Below are positions 44,673-52,508 of a stretch of DNA of 64,000 bases, in pieces. Below the pieces are notes generated by a model. The model saw only the letters and a list, made by a program, of their open reading frames with translations, ran no database searches and had not been told where the DNA came from. Location of the stretch: assembly GCA_902580265.1 (NCBI GenBank), contig CACHJY010000001.1, forward strand, positions 1 to 64,000, written 5' to 3'. Both the position numbers and the translations under genes were made by a program. Within the stretch, counting starts at the first letter, position 1. Every line of letters starts with the position of its first letter. Source of the DNA: an uncultured Alphaproteobacteria bacterium. GTDB taxonomy: Bacteria; Pseudomonadota; Alphaproteobacteria; Rhodobacterales; Rhodobacteraceae.

Positions 44673-46370
44673 TTGGTGATAGAAAAAGAAGTACAGTTGT
44701 GTGGCCCAGAGCCAAATATTAGAAAGCCTTCCGAAGTTATGAAACTGGAAAGAATGGGGTCCTTCCATCCATCAAGGCTGTCTTTTTCAAGAATATTGAT
44801 CCGTAAAATGATACAGCAAAAAACGCGCATCAGTTGTTCGCGTTGGGAAATGGATGAAAACGGATTTGGTAATGCGGTTTATCAATTGAACCTCTTTGGT
44901 AAAAGCCTGGCTTTAATCGCATTTTCTAATCATATAGAGACTTCACAAAGGACTGATAGAGTTATTGCATCTGCTTGGGATACCTCTTTTGCACTGTTTG
45001 ATGGCGTTCCATTAATTTCAGATATTGAAAGGCTTAAAACGCAGTTACCTTTTCAAGAGGCGGGTAGGTATAAAAATACAGAGTTAGTTCTGAGTAGGGC
45101 TAATAAATCTGTAAGAATGTTTGAGTTGGTAGCGCAGTCATTAAGTGAAGGCAAGCAACCGTCAAGCGAGCTGATAAATAAAATTGGATATTTAATGCGA
45201 ACCACAGCAGTGTATGGAAACGGAAAATTCGGCATTGATGACAGAAAAAATCATTGTGAACTTTCTGACTTTTCTGTACCGTTTCAGCTTGAAATGCTCA
45301 CCGTGTACTTGATTAGAGGCTTCTCACTAGACCTAGTTAATCATGTTGCAAAAGCCCGTAACCCTAAAAAATTTGTTCCCCTTGATAAAAAAATTCAAAG
45401 ATATCTAGGAATTGGTAATGCAACTGGGCTTGGGATGGCTCCATTTTTGGTCAAACATCCTGTCTTATTGAATAGTTGGTTTCAAGTTCGTGAAACTGCA
45501 TTGTCGCGGATGATTGATTTAGCAGAGCTTTCTAAGGAAAAGGCTGAAAGATTAATTGAGCTTACATCTAGAGTTAAAGCCTTTATTAACTCTTGGAATA
45601 CTGACGATGATAGACAGAAGAAAAGAATTGATGTTTTAAAAGCTGAGTGGGTATCAATAATTAATGAATTTACTTTAGAAAAAATGTTAAAAATCAATGC
45701 TTTAAAAAATATTTTTAATATTTCAAAAAATTATTCGACAGAATGCCAAGAGCTAATCGTTTCATTGTTTTTGGAAGTTGGTGGAGATCTGATTGACGGG
45801 CTTGATCTATGTTTAGAGAGCACCAAATTGCCTATGCTCTACCCTAAAATGAGAGTGCATGAGTTAGCTGACTTAATAAAAAAGAACTTCTCTTGGGCTT
45901 TGAAAATAGATTTTTCTTTGAAAGAAAATCAATCAAGATTTTGGTACGTTTCAGAAGAAAAGTTGGAGCCAAGATTGGGGAACAGGTATGAAGAGGAAGG
46001 GCAGGATTTAGAAAGGCCTTTAGATATTGCTAGGAGGGTGTATTCTTTGCATGCCGATCTTGGAAGTTTCCACGATGATATGATCGTAGCAGAATTTTTA
46101 ATGAAACACCCTGAACATCGATTTATTATTCGCAGGATACAAACGAATGCTTGGGCTCCATACTCCGAAATACACGATAATTTAATTGATGAACATTGCA
46201 AACCTATAGATATGCTACGTTGTAAACTATCCTTTTTTGGCGCGTCTAAATTTGATCCGAAATCAGACAGGTGGGTTAGAGTAAACTTATTTCAAGGAGC
46301 ACCTCTAAAAAACGAACTTAATGACCAAAAAAATGACGATTGGTGGATGCCTACACTCGAATATTCCTAA
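44673..46370 (+). CDS. Conserved-looking hypothetical protein, unknown function
   Basis: A 565-residue, mostly helical soluble protein with no family I recognise and no membrane segment. Notable stretches are SAWDTSFALFDGVP, GIGNATGLGMAPFLVKHP and RRIQTNAWAPYSEIHDN, with many aromatic and charged residues that look like a substrate pocket. Translation may start at TTG 44673 or GTG 44676. It follows the M19-like gene directly and overlaps the next gene by one base (TAATG). Its steady codon use and tight packing indicate a real gene working in the same pathway. Confidence 0.65.
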   Translation: MVIEKEVQLCGPEPNIRKPSEVMKLERMGSFHPSRLSFSRILIRKMIQQKTRISCSRWEMDENGFGNAVYQLNLFGKSLALIAFSNHIETSQRTDRVIASAWDTSFALFDGVPLISDIERLKTQLPFQEAGRYKNTELVLSRANKSVRMFELVAQSLSEGKQPSSELINKIGYLMRTTAVYGNGKFGIDDRKNHCELSDFSVPFQLEMLTVYLIRGFSLDLVNHVAKARNPKKFVPLDKKIQRYLGIGNATGLGMAPFLVKHPVLLNSWFQVRETALSRMIDLAELSKEKAERLIELTSRVKAFINSWNTDDDRQKKRIDVLKAEWVSIINEFTLEKMLKINALKNIFNISKNYSTECQELIVSLFLEVGGDLIDGLDLCLESTKLPMLYPKMRVHELADLIKKNFSWALKIDFSLKENQSRFWYVSEEKLEPRLGNRYEEEGQDLERPLDIARRVYSLHADLGSFHDDMIVAEFLMKHPEHRFIIRRIQTNAWAPYSEIHDNLIDEHCKPIDMLRCKLSFFGASKFDPKSDRWVRVNLFQGAPLKNELNDQKNDDWWMPTLEYS

Positions 46371-46984
46371 TGGATCTTTCTTTTTCGGAGCTAAAAGACT
46401 TAGTATTTAACGCAAGTATGGGTAGCAACCTTCCTGCTGGGGTCTGTGAAGATTTATCGTTTGGTGTTACCTTTCTAGAGTCACGTTCGTTGCCTGGTGG
46501 CAAAGAGCTGTTATATTCCCTTAAATGTAAACGCCACCCACCCTTATCACCTCAAAAGAACGGCGTAAGTCTTATTTTTAGCAATTCACGAGCAATTTTT
46601 GAAGGTGTTAGCGCAATTGATTTGCTTGTTTCAGAGGCTTGTAAAAGTGTGATATTGGAAAATATTGACTCTTCGATGCTTTTGGTTGGACTAGCTTCTA
46701 ACTATTATGGTTTTAGTTTTAGTTTCCATAAAAATAAAGAATTCTGTGCTGCACTTTTTAATGATCAACTTAATTGGGAAAACGACAACTACAGACGTAG
46801 CAATGATATAGAGATACGCTTAAACAATGGAGAGCTGAACAATCCATTAGCTAAACGCTCAAGAATGTTTTTAGATGACAATGTATTCAAAGAACTTTCT
46901 AATCTAGCATCTAACATGCTGGTTCCCGAAAGCGAACTATCTCGAACAACGGGAGCAGGGGCTGGAAATATAGATAATGATTAA
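46370..46984 (+). CDS. DUF3726-like protein
   Basis: A 204-residue protein that begins MDLSFSELKDLVFNASMGS; the LS..E...L...A.RGAG-like opening and the following helical pattern recall DUF3726 proteins, but I hold this only loosely. ATG 46370 is fixed by the one-base overlap with the stop of the 565-residue gene (TAATG), so the two are translationally coupled and may form a complex. It ends six bases before the convergent EF-hand protein gene. Confidence 0.5.
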   Translation: MDLSFSELKDLVFNASMGSNLPAGVCEDLSFGVTFLESRSLPGGKELLYSLKCKRHPPLSPQKNGVSLIFSNSRAIFEGVSAIDLLVSEACKSVILENIDSSMLLVGLASNYYGFSFSFHKNKEFCAALFNDQLNWENDNYRRSNDIEIRLNNGELNNPLAKRSRMFLDDNVFKELSNLASNMLVPESELSRTTGAGAGNIDND

Positions 46985-46989
46985 TTGTG

Positions 46990-47850
46990 TTAGTTAAAAT
47001 TACCTAAGCCTTGTAACAATGGCGCAAAATTTTGAAGCACACCAGGAAGCGACCTTATATCTTCAATCACCCCATCTTTTGCAGATACGATTGCTGAAAA
47101 CAAGTCATTTCGATCCTGTGATATTTCATCAATTGAAAGACTATTAGATCCATCATAATCAATATTAGCCATTAACGTTTGGGTAATAAGAGGCAAAAAA
47201 GGAACAATTGCAACATACACTCCAAAGGTGGTAGTCTTATCTAAGTCATCATTAGTATTTTGGCCTAAGAGAACTGAAACCAAGCTTAGGGAACGAAGTC
47301 CTCTATTTATTTCAGCTCGGTGAAGTCTCTTGTCTTTGTTTACATCTAAAAATTTAAATAAATCTTGAAGGCATTTGTCTTGCTCAGGGTTTCTGCATGA
47401 CTGTACTACTGAGCTGTTTAGCAAGCTAAGTAATTCTCCATATTTGCTCTCTATTAACGGATCATTACTTTCGCATTTATAGTATATTGTGTCTTGCGTT
47501 TGCTGGTTTTTTAGAAAACTGTAATCAGACCCATCCCAGTTTTCTGGAGGATATCTTTCTACTAGTTGTCCCCTATCTATTTGATAAAAGTAGTTGAAAT
47601 TTGGATTGTTATCACTTGTTTGGAATGCTGTCCAATTTTCTACATTTTTAGGAAAAACAAAATTAAATTCAACTTGAGAGTCATCTTCATAAATATAACC
47701 GTTGGTTCCAATAAATAGAGCATATTGCTCTATTGAAAACTTACAAGATTTACCGGACCAATACCCTTGGTACTTTAAAGGAATTTGATCAGAAAACGCG
47801 TTGCTAGTTACTACGTAAAAAGAAAGAATAGCAAGTATAATGATCCTCAT
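46990..47850 (-). CDS. Secreted EF-hand calcium-binding protein, unknown function
   Basis: A 286-residue exported protein. The signal peptide MRIIILAILSFYVVTSNAFS is preceded by AGGAGA, so ATG 47850 is preferred over a start 21 bases upstream. The N-terminal half is cysteine-containing and beta-rich. The C-terminal half has two EF-hand-like loops, DVNKDKRLHRAEI and DYDGSNSLSIDEI, with acidic residues at the calcium positions. It is flanked by unrelated metabolic genes on the opposite strand. Function unknown; calcium-dependent folding or adhesion are possibilities. Confidence 0.7.
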   Translation of the reverse strand: MRIIILAILSFYVVTSNAFSDQIPLKYQGYWSGKSCKFSIEQYALFIGTNGYIYEDDSQVEFNFVFPKNVENWTAFQTSDNNPNFNYFYQIDRGQLVERYPPENWDGSDYSFLKNQQTQDTIYYKCESNDPLIESKYGELLSLLNSSVVQSCRNPEQDKCLQDLFKFLDVNKDKRLHRAEINRGLRSLSLVSVLLGQNTNDDLDKTTTFGVYVAIVPFLPLITQTLMANIDYDGSNSLSIDEISQDRNDLFSAIVSAKDGVIEDIRSLPGVLQNFAPLLQGLGNFN

Positions 47851-47957
47851 ATTACATCTCCTAACATCCAAGAGGTAGACTAACGTCGTATCAGAGTTTA
47901 GTTTATACTATAAATTGGTCAAGAAATCGAAAGTATTTTTATAGTGAGGAGTCTCAG

Positions 47958-48944
47958 ATGGCACAAGAACACGATAACTCAATGATGGAAAACTTATACT
48001 GGTGGGGTGTGCCTACTCTTTTCAGATGTCCTCAGGATAAAAGTTTAGGCAGCGATATTTCATTAGTGGGCGTTCCACATTCCACAGGAAATGGGACAAC
48101 GGAAAGAGATCAACACCTGGGGCCAAGAGCGCTTAGGAATATCTCAGCAATTGGTCGACGAGCACATTTAGATTTTGGAATAAATCCTTGGGATATTACA
48201 AAAATTATTGATGCGGGTGACGTACCTTTCCCAAAGGCGAACGATAACGAAGATTGTATAGCGCAAATAACTAATTTTTTTAAAACAATAGATAATGCCA
48301 ACTCTAGACCTATCTCTATTGGGGGAGACCATTCCATAACTGGTGGGATAATTCAAGCTCTTGGAAAAGGCAAACTTTCGGATGGGAAGCCGGTTAGTTT
48401 GCTACATTTAGATGCACACACCGATGTTTTTACGAAGGTCGATCATTTTTTAGGTGCAAAGAAGTCTGCCGCGCATTGGGGCGCTTATCTTGCTGATCAG
48501 GGTAATGTTGATCCAAAATCATCTATGCAAATTGGTCTAAGAGGACACCCACGTACATTGGACTGGCTGGAACCAAGTTATGAGTACGGATACAACGTTG
48601 TTACAATGAAAGAATTTAGGGAGAGGGGTCTTGAATCTGTAATTTCTCAAGCAAAAAAAATACTCGATGGTAGGCCTGTATATATTACGTTTGATCTAGA
48701 TTGCCTTGATCCAACAATAGCTCCTGCTGTTGCAAATTTGGAAGCAAGCTCTAGAGGCTTCGATATAGATGAAGCAATAAGTTTGGTAAGACTCACACGA
48801 GGCATGAATGTTATTGGTGGAGATATTGTTTGTATGATGCCAACAAAAGATAACCCAAATAATATAACTGCACATACAGCTATGGCTATAATGTTTGAGA
48901 TGATATGTGTAATGGCCGAAAACAAGAAAACTTCAAAAATGTGA
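47958..48944 (+). CDS. speB: Agmatinase/ureohydrolase family protein
   Basis: A 328-residue arginase-fold enzyme with the Mn ligands in SIGGDHSITGG, LHLDAHTDVF and TFDLDCLDPTIAPA. It hydrolyses a guanidino compound such as agmatine, guanidinobutyrate or guanidinopropionate to urea and the amine; the exact substrate is not set by these motifs. A ribosome site (GTGAGGAG) lies upstream of ATG 47958. It is followed by a hairpin terminator, so it appears to be monocistronic. Confidence 0.88.
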   Translation: MAQEHDNSMMENLYWWGVPTLFRCPQDKSLGSDISLVGVPHSTGNGTTERDQHLGPRALRNISAIGRRAHLDFGINPWDITKIIDAGDVPFPKANDNEDCIAQITNFFKTIDNANSRPISIGGDHSITGGIIQALGKGKLSDGKPVSLLHLDAHTDVFTKVDHFLGAKKSAAHWGAYLADQGNVDPKSSMQIGLRGHPRTLDWLEPSYEYGYNVVTMKEFRERGLESVISQAKKILDGRPVYITFDLDCLDPTIAPAVANLEASSRGFDIDEAISLVRLTRGMNVIGGDIVCMMPTKDNPNNITAHTAMAIMFEMICVMAENKKTSKM

Positions 48945-48964
48945 AGTCATTTTTTGTTTTTTTC
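48930..48964 (+). terminator. Hairpin terminator after the ureohydrolase gene
   Basis: The arms ACTTCA (48930-48935) and TGAAGT (48942-48947) enclose a 6-base loop and are followed by a T-rich run (48950-48964). The stop codon TGA lies in the right arm. The stem is short but the T-tract is long, which fits an intrinsic terminator. Confidence 0.5.
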
Positions 48965-49008
48965 AAGAATTTGACTAACTATATATCAAGAGTTTTAAGG
49001 AGACTGAG

Positions 49009-49536
49009 ATGATAATAAGGTTCTTAACGTTTGCCGCATATGTATTTTCGTTTTTCACCCTAGTGGGTGCTGGAGGGTTGCCCACCTCAAATTCAGGTAA
49101 ATCTTCAGGTAGTGGTTCATCCTCAAGCAGTTATTCAGGGGGTGCCAGTAATTCTTTATCAAATCCCTTAATCGCCCTTGAATTAAAAAACGGTCTAAAT
49201 ATGGTGCAATCGCTTGTCTATGGAAAAAAATATGAAAAGGCTGAAATTAAATTAATTTCACTGGAGGTAAAATATCCACAAAACGCAGACATTCAAAATT
49301 ATTTGGGCTTTGTTAGCCGTAAAATGAATAAATTGGGGAAAAGTGATGCATACTATAAAAAGGCACTTCAATTAAACCCCATGCACAAAGGAGCCTTAGA
49401 GTACCAAGGAGAGTTATTTATACAGTACAAAAATTTAGAAAAGGCAAATGCTAATCTGAAGTTGCTTGAACGAATTTGCGGTGTAAACTGTGAAGAGTAT
49501 AAAGATTTAAAAAAAGCTATTGAAAATTTCAAGTAA
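49009..49536 (+). CDS. Secreted TPR protein with Ser/Gly-rich linker
   Basis: A 175-residue protein with an N-terminal hydrophobic segment (residues 2-20), then a linker of about 30 residues made nearly only of Ser, Gly, Asn and Tyr, then two to three TPR-like helical pairs, including YLGFVSRKMNKLGKSDAYYKKALQLNP. There is no lipobox cysteine, so it is either secreted or anchored by the N-terminal helix. TPR units mediate protein contacts; the partner is unknown. It precedes glxBCD by 70 bases on the same strand. Confidence 0.7.
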   Translation: MIIRFLTFAAYVFSFFTLVGAGGLPTSNSGKSSGSGSSSSSYSGGASNSLSNPLIALELKNGLNMVQSLVYGKKYEKAEIKLISLEVKYPQNADIQNYLGFVSRKMNKLGKSDAYYKKALQLNPMHKGALEYQGELFIQYKNLEKANANLKLLERICGVNCEEYKDLKKAIENFK

Positions 49537-49605
49537 GATAAAATTTACATATATTTTCATTACATAATATTGTTAAAAGCTTGAAAATTTTATATCGAGG
49601 GTGTT

Positions 49606-50502
49606 ATGTGTGGGATAGTCGGTCTATTTGCAAAAAAAGAAAATATATCTGCTAATCTAGGGCTTCATCTATCAAAAATGCTTGAAAGTATGAGCGATAG
49701 AGGTCCCGATAGTGCTGGCTTAGCGATTTTTGGGAAGCCAATTGCAAAGAGAGCCAAAATAATGGTTCAGTCTCAGTCCCCTAAAGATGATTTTCAAAAG
49801 CTAAAAAGGTTTTTATCTGCTAAGAAAGAAATATCCTTCAGTTTTGAAACTCATTCCACGCATGCAGTCATAAAGCTTGACGTGAAGCAAAAAGATAAGG
49901 TTACCAATCTCATAAATGACACCTTCCCCAATTTGAGAATACTAAGTGTTGGTAAAAAAATGGAAATTTATAAAGAGGTAGGCAAGCCGGCTGAAGTAGT
50001 AAAAAGATTTGAAATAGCTAAAATGAAGGGGACCCACGGTATTGGCCACACCCGTATGGCAACAGAATCCGCAGTTACAACACTTGGTGCGCATCCATTC
50101 TCCACAGGTGAAGATCAATGTTTGGTACATAATGGGTCGCTATCAAATCATAACTCTCTTCGAAGAGAATTAATGAGAAAAGAGATGACCTTTGAAACAG
50201 AAAATGACTCTGAGGTAGCGGCCAGCTTTATTACTTACAGAATGAATAGTGGAAAATCGCTTAAAGAAGCATTGGAAAGTGCACTTGTAGAGCTTGATGG
50301 CTTTTATACGTTCGTAGTTGGTACGGAAAACGGGTTTGGTGTTCTAAGAGATCCGATTGCCTGCAAGCCCGCTGTACTGGCAGAGACCCCTGATTATGTA
50401 GCTTTTGGGTCCGAGTATAGAGCATTAACCTCTTTACCAAAAATAGAAAAGGCCAAGGTCTGGGAGCCAGAGCCCGCTACTGTTTATTTTTGGGGACATT
50501 AA
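49606..50502 (+). CDS. glxB: Class II glutamine amidotransferase subunit, GlxB/MgsA-like
   Basis: A 298-residue Ntn glutamine amidotransferase. It starts MCGIVGLF, so Cys2 becomes the catalytic N-terminal nucleophile, and continues SDRGPDSAGLAIFG, HGIGHTRMATES and CLVHNGSLSNHNSL. It is the separate glutaminase part of the split glutamate-synthase-like enzyme called GlxBCD in Sinorhizobium and MgsABC (N-methylglutamate synthase) in methylamine users. It would deliver ammonia from glutamine. The following subunit starts three bases after its stop. Confidence 0.85.
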   Translation: MCGIVGLFAKKENISANLGLHLSKMLESMSDRGPDSAGLAIFGKPIAKRAKIMVQSQSPKDDFQKLKRFLSAKKEISFSFETHSTHAVIKLDVKQKDKVTNLINDTFPNLRILSVGKKMEIYKEVGKPAEVVKRFEIAKMKGTHGIGHTRMATESAVTTLGAHPFSTGEDQCLVHNGSLSNHNSLRRELMRKEMTFETENDSEVAASFITYRMNSGKSLKEALESALVELDGFYTFVVGTENGFGVLRDPIACKPAVLAETPDYVAFGSEYRALTSLPKIEKAKVWEPEPATVYFWGH

Positions 50503-50504
50503 AA

Positions 50505-51182
50505 ATGCATATTCTTGATTTTAATAAATTATCCTTGAGAGACATTAATAAGACTTTGCAAGGATCTGATAAAAATAGCTTTTTTTCTATAAAAAACCCA
50601 AAAGGAAGCCACGCGTTAGCTGTTGGTATAAATAAAAAGATTACTGTGAAAGTTGTTGGTAGTGTTGGATATTACTGTGCAGGAATGAATAAATTTTCTG
50701 ATATCAAAGTTGAAGGATCAGCTGGCCCAGGATTAGGCGAAAATATGATGTCAGGTAATATTCATGTTACCGGTGATGTAAGCCAATATGCAGGAGCTTC
50801 GGGACATGGGGGAAGTATCCTAGTCGAAGGAAATGCCTCTTCAAGATGTGGTATTTCAATGAAGGGTGTAGATATCATCGTAAAGGGAAATGTTGGCCAC
50901 ATGTCTGCCTTCATGGCACAAAAGGGGAATTTGGTTATTTTCGGTGATGCAGGACATGCTTTAGGGGATAGCATATACGAAGCTAATATATATGTCGCAG
51001 GTGAAGTTGCATCTTTAGGCGCAGATTGTATTGAGAAAAAAATGACAAAAAAGCATCTTAGTAATTTAGAAAATATTTTATCAAATGCTAATGTTTCTGA
51101 TTATAATCCAGATACCTTTAGGCGCTTTGGCTCTGCTCGGTCACTTTATAACTTTAATGTAGATAATGCTAAAATATATTAG
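50505..51182 (+). CDS. glxC: GXGXG-domain subunit, GlxC/MgsB-like
   Basis: A 225-residue protein of the glutamate synthase alpha-subunit C-terminal (GXGXG) beta-helix family, seen in the regular repeats VVGSVGYYCAGMN, GSAGPGLGENMMSGN, GGSILVEGNASSRCG and KGNVGHMSAFM. In the fused enzyme this domain is structural. ATG 50505 has GGGGA eight bases upstream and avoids overlap with glxB. It is the middle gene of the three-gene unit. Confidence 0.83.
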   Translation: MHILDFNKLSLRDINKTLQGSDKNSFFSIKNPKGSHALAVGINKKITVKVVGSVGYYCAGMNKFSDIKVEGSAGPGLGENMMSGNIHVTGDVSQYAGASGHGGSILVEGNASSRCGISMKGVDIIVKGNVGHMSAFMAQKGNLVIFGDAGHALGDSIYEANIYVAGEVASLGADCIEKKMTKKHLSNLENILSNANVSDYNPDTFRRFGSARSLYNFNVDNAKIY

Positions 51183-51191
51183 GAAAATCAC

Positions 51192-52508
51192 GTGAAAAAG
51201 AAATCAATAACAGAACCAAGAACTTCGCATGCTTTCGATGCATATACAAACTCTGAAATTAGAAGAGCAGCTGAGACTGGTATATATGACATTAGGGGAG
51301 GGGGGTCTAAAAGAAATTTACCAAACTTTGATGATTTATTATTTCTTGGAGCTTCAATTTCCAGGTATCCTTTGGAGGGCTATAGAGAGTCTTGCAATAC
51401 AAAAGTGATCCTAGGCGACCGATTTAGTTCTAATCCTCTAAATCTCGAAATTCCAATTACCATAGCAGGAATGAGCTTTGGAGCTCTATCCGCGCAAGCA
51501 AAAGAGGCTTTAGGAAGAGGTGCTAGTTTGGTTGGAACGTCAACAACAACAGGTGACGGGGGAATGACAAAAGAGGAAAGAGGTCATTCAAAACAGTTAG
51601 TCTATCAACTTCTTCCTTCTAGATACGGAATGAACCCTGATGACCTTAGAAAGGCAGATGCAATCGAAATCGTTGTAGGTCAGGGTGCGAAGCCAGGTGG
51701 TGGAGGGATGTTACTTGGTCAAAAGATAAATGATAGAGTTGCAGAAATGCGAACGCTTCCAAAAGGAATTGATCAAAGATCACCATGTAGGCATCCTGAT
51801 TGGACAGGGCCAGACGATATGGAGATCAAGATACTTGAGTTGAGAGAAATTACTGGGTGGAAGGTTCCTATTTTTGTAAAAGTTGCTGGTTCCAGACCAT
51901 ATTATGATGTAGCTCTAGCTGCCAAATCTGGTGCCGATGTAGTGGTTGTCGACGGAATGCAAGGAGGTACAGCAGCAACTCAAGAGGTATTTATTGAAAA
52001 TGTAGGTATACCCACGCTGGCGTGTGTAAGGCCTGCTGTTAGAGCATTACAGGAATTAGGCTTGCATAGAAAGGTACAGCTCATTGTTTCAGGAGGTATA
52101 AGGAATGGTGCTGATGTAGCAAAAGCATTGGCTTTAGGTGCTGATGCAGTATCGATTGGATCTGCTGCATTGATTGCACTTGGAGACAATGATCCCAGGT
52201 ATCAGAAAGATTATGAAAAATTAGGTACAACAGCTGGTTCGTTTGACGATTGGCACGAAGGTCTCGATCCTGCAGGAATAACTACTCAAGATAAAAAACT
52301 GGCTAAGCGTTTAGACCCTAAGCTAGGAGGAAGGCGGTTGGCAAATTATCTTAACGTAATGACAATGGAAGCGCAAACCATTGCAAGAGCTTGTGGTAAA
52401 AATGATCTTAGAAACTTAGAACCAGAAGATCTATGCGCTTTAACGGTGGAGTCCGCTGCGATGGCTGGAGTGCCATTAGCTGGAACCAACTGGATCCCTG
52501 GCACTTAA
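51192..52508 (+). CDS. glxD: FMN-binding glutamate synthase-like subunit, GlxD/MgsC-like
   Basis: A 438-residue glutamate synthase central/FMN-domain protein. TIAGMSFGALSAQAKEALGRGA, GQGAKPGGGGMLLGQKI, KVAGSRPYYDVALAAKSGADVV and SIGSAALIALGD give the FMN TIM barrel. It would catalyse reductive transfer of ammonia or methylamine to an acceptor. The start is GTG 51192 with AGGAAA upstream. N-methylglutamate synthase is one possibility, but gmaS and methylglutamate dehydrogenase genes are not here. Its stop directly abuts the stop of the convergent ligase gene with no spacer base. Confidence 0.85.
   Translation: MKKKSITEPRTSHAFDAYTNSEIRRAAETGIYDIRGGGSKRNLPNFDDLLFLGASISRYPLEGYRESCNTKVILGDRFSSNPLNLEIPITIAGMSFGALSAQAKEALGRGASLVGTSTTTGDGGMTKEERGHSKQLVYQLLPSRYGMNPDDLRKADAIEIVVGQGAKPGGGGMLLGQKINDRVAEMRTLPKGIDQRSPCRHPDWTGPDDMEIKILELREITGWKVPIFVKVAGSRPYYDVALAAKSGADVVVVDGMQGGTAATQEVFIENVGIPTLACVRPAVRALQELGLHRKVQLIVSGGIRNGADVAKALALGADAVSIGSAALIALGDNDPRYQKDYEKLGTTAGSFDDWHEGLDPAGITTQDKKLAKRLDPKLGGRRLANYLNVMTMEAQTIARACGKNDLRNLEPEDLCALTVESAAMAGVPLAGTNWIPGT

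Noticed and set aside
49606..52508. Firm call of N-methylglutamate synthase (mgsABC)
   Set aside because: The partner genes of the N-methylglutamate pathway are absent from the window, so I kept the neutral Glx naming.
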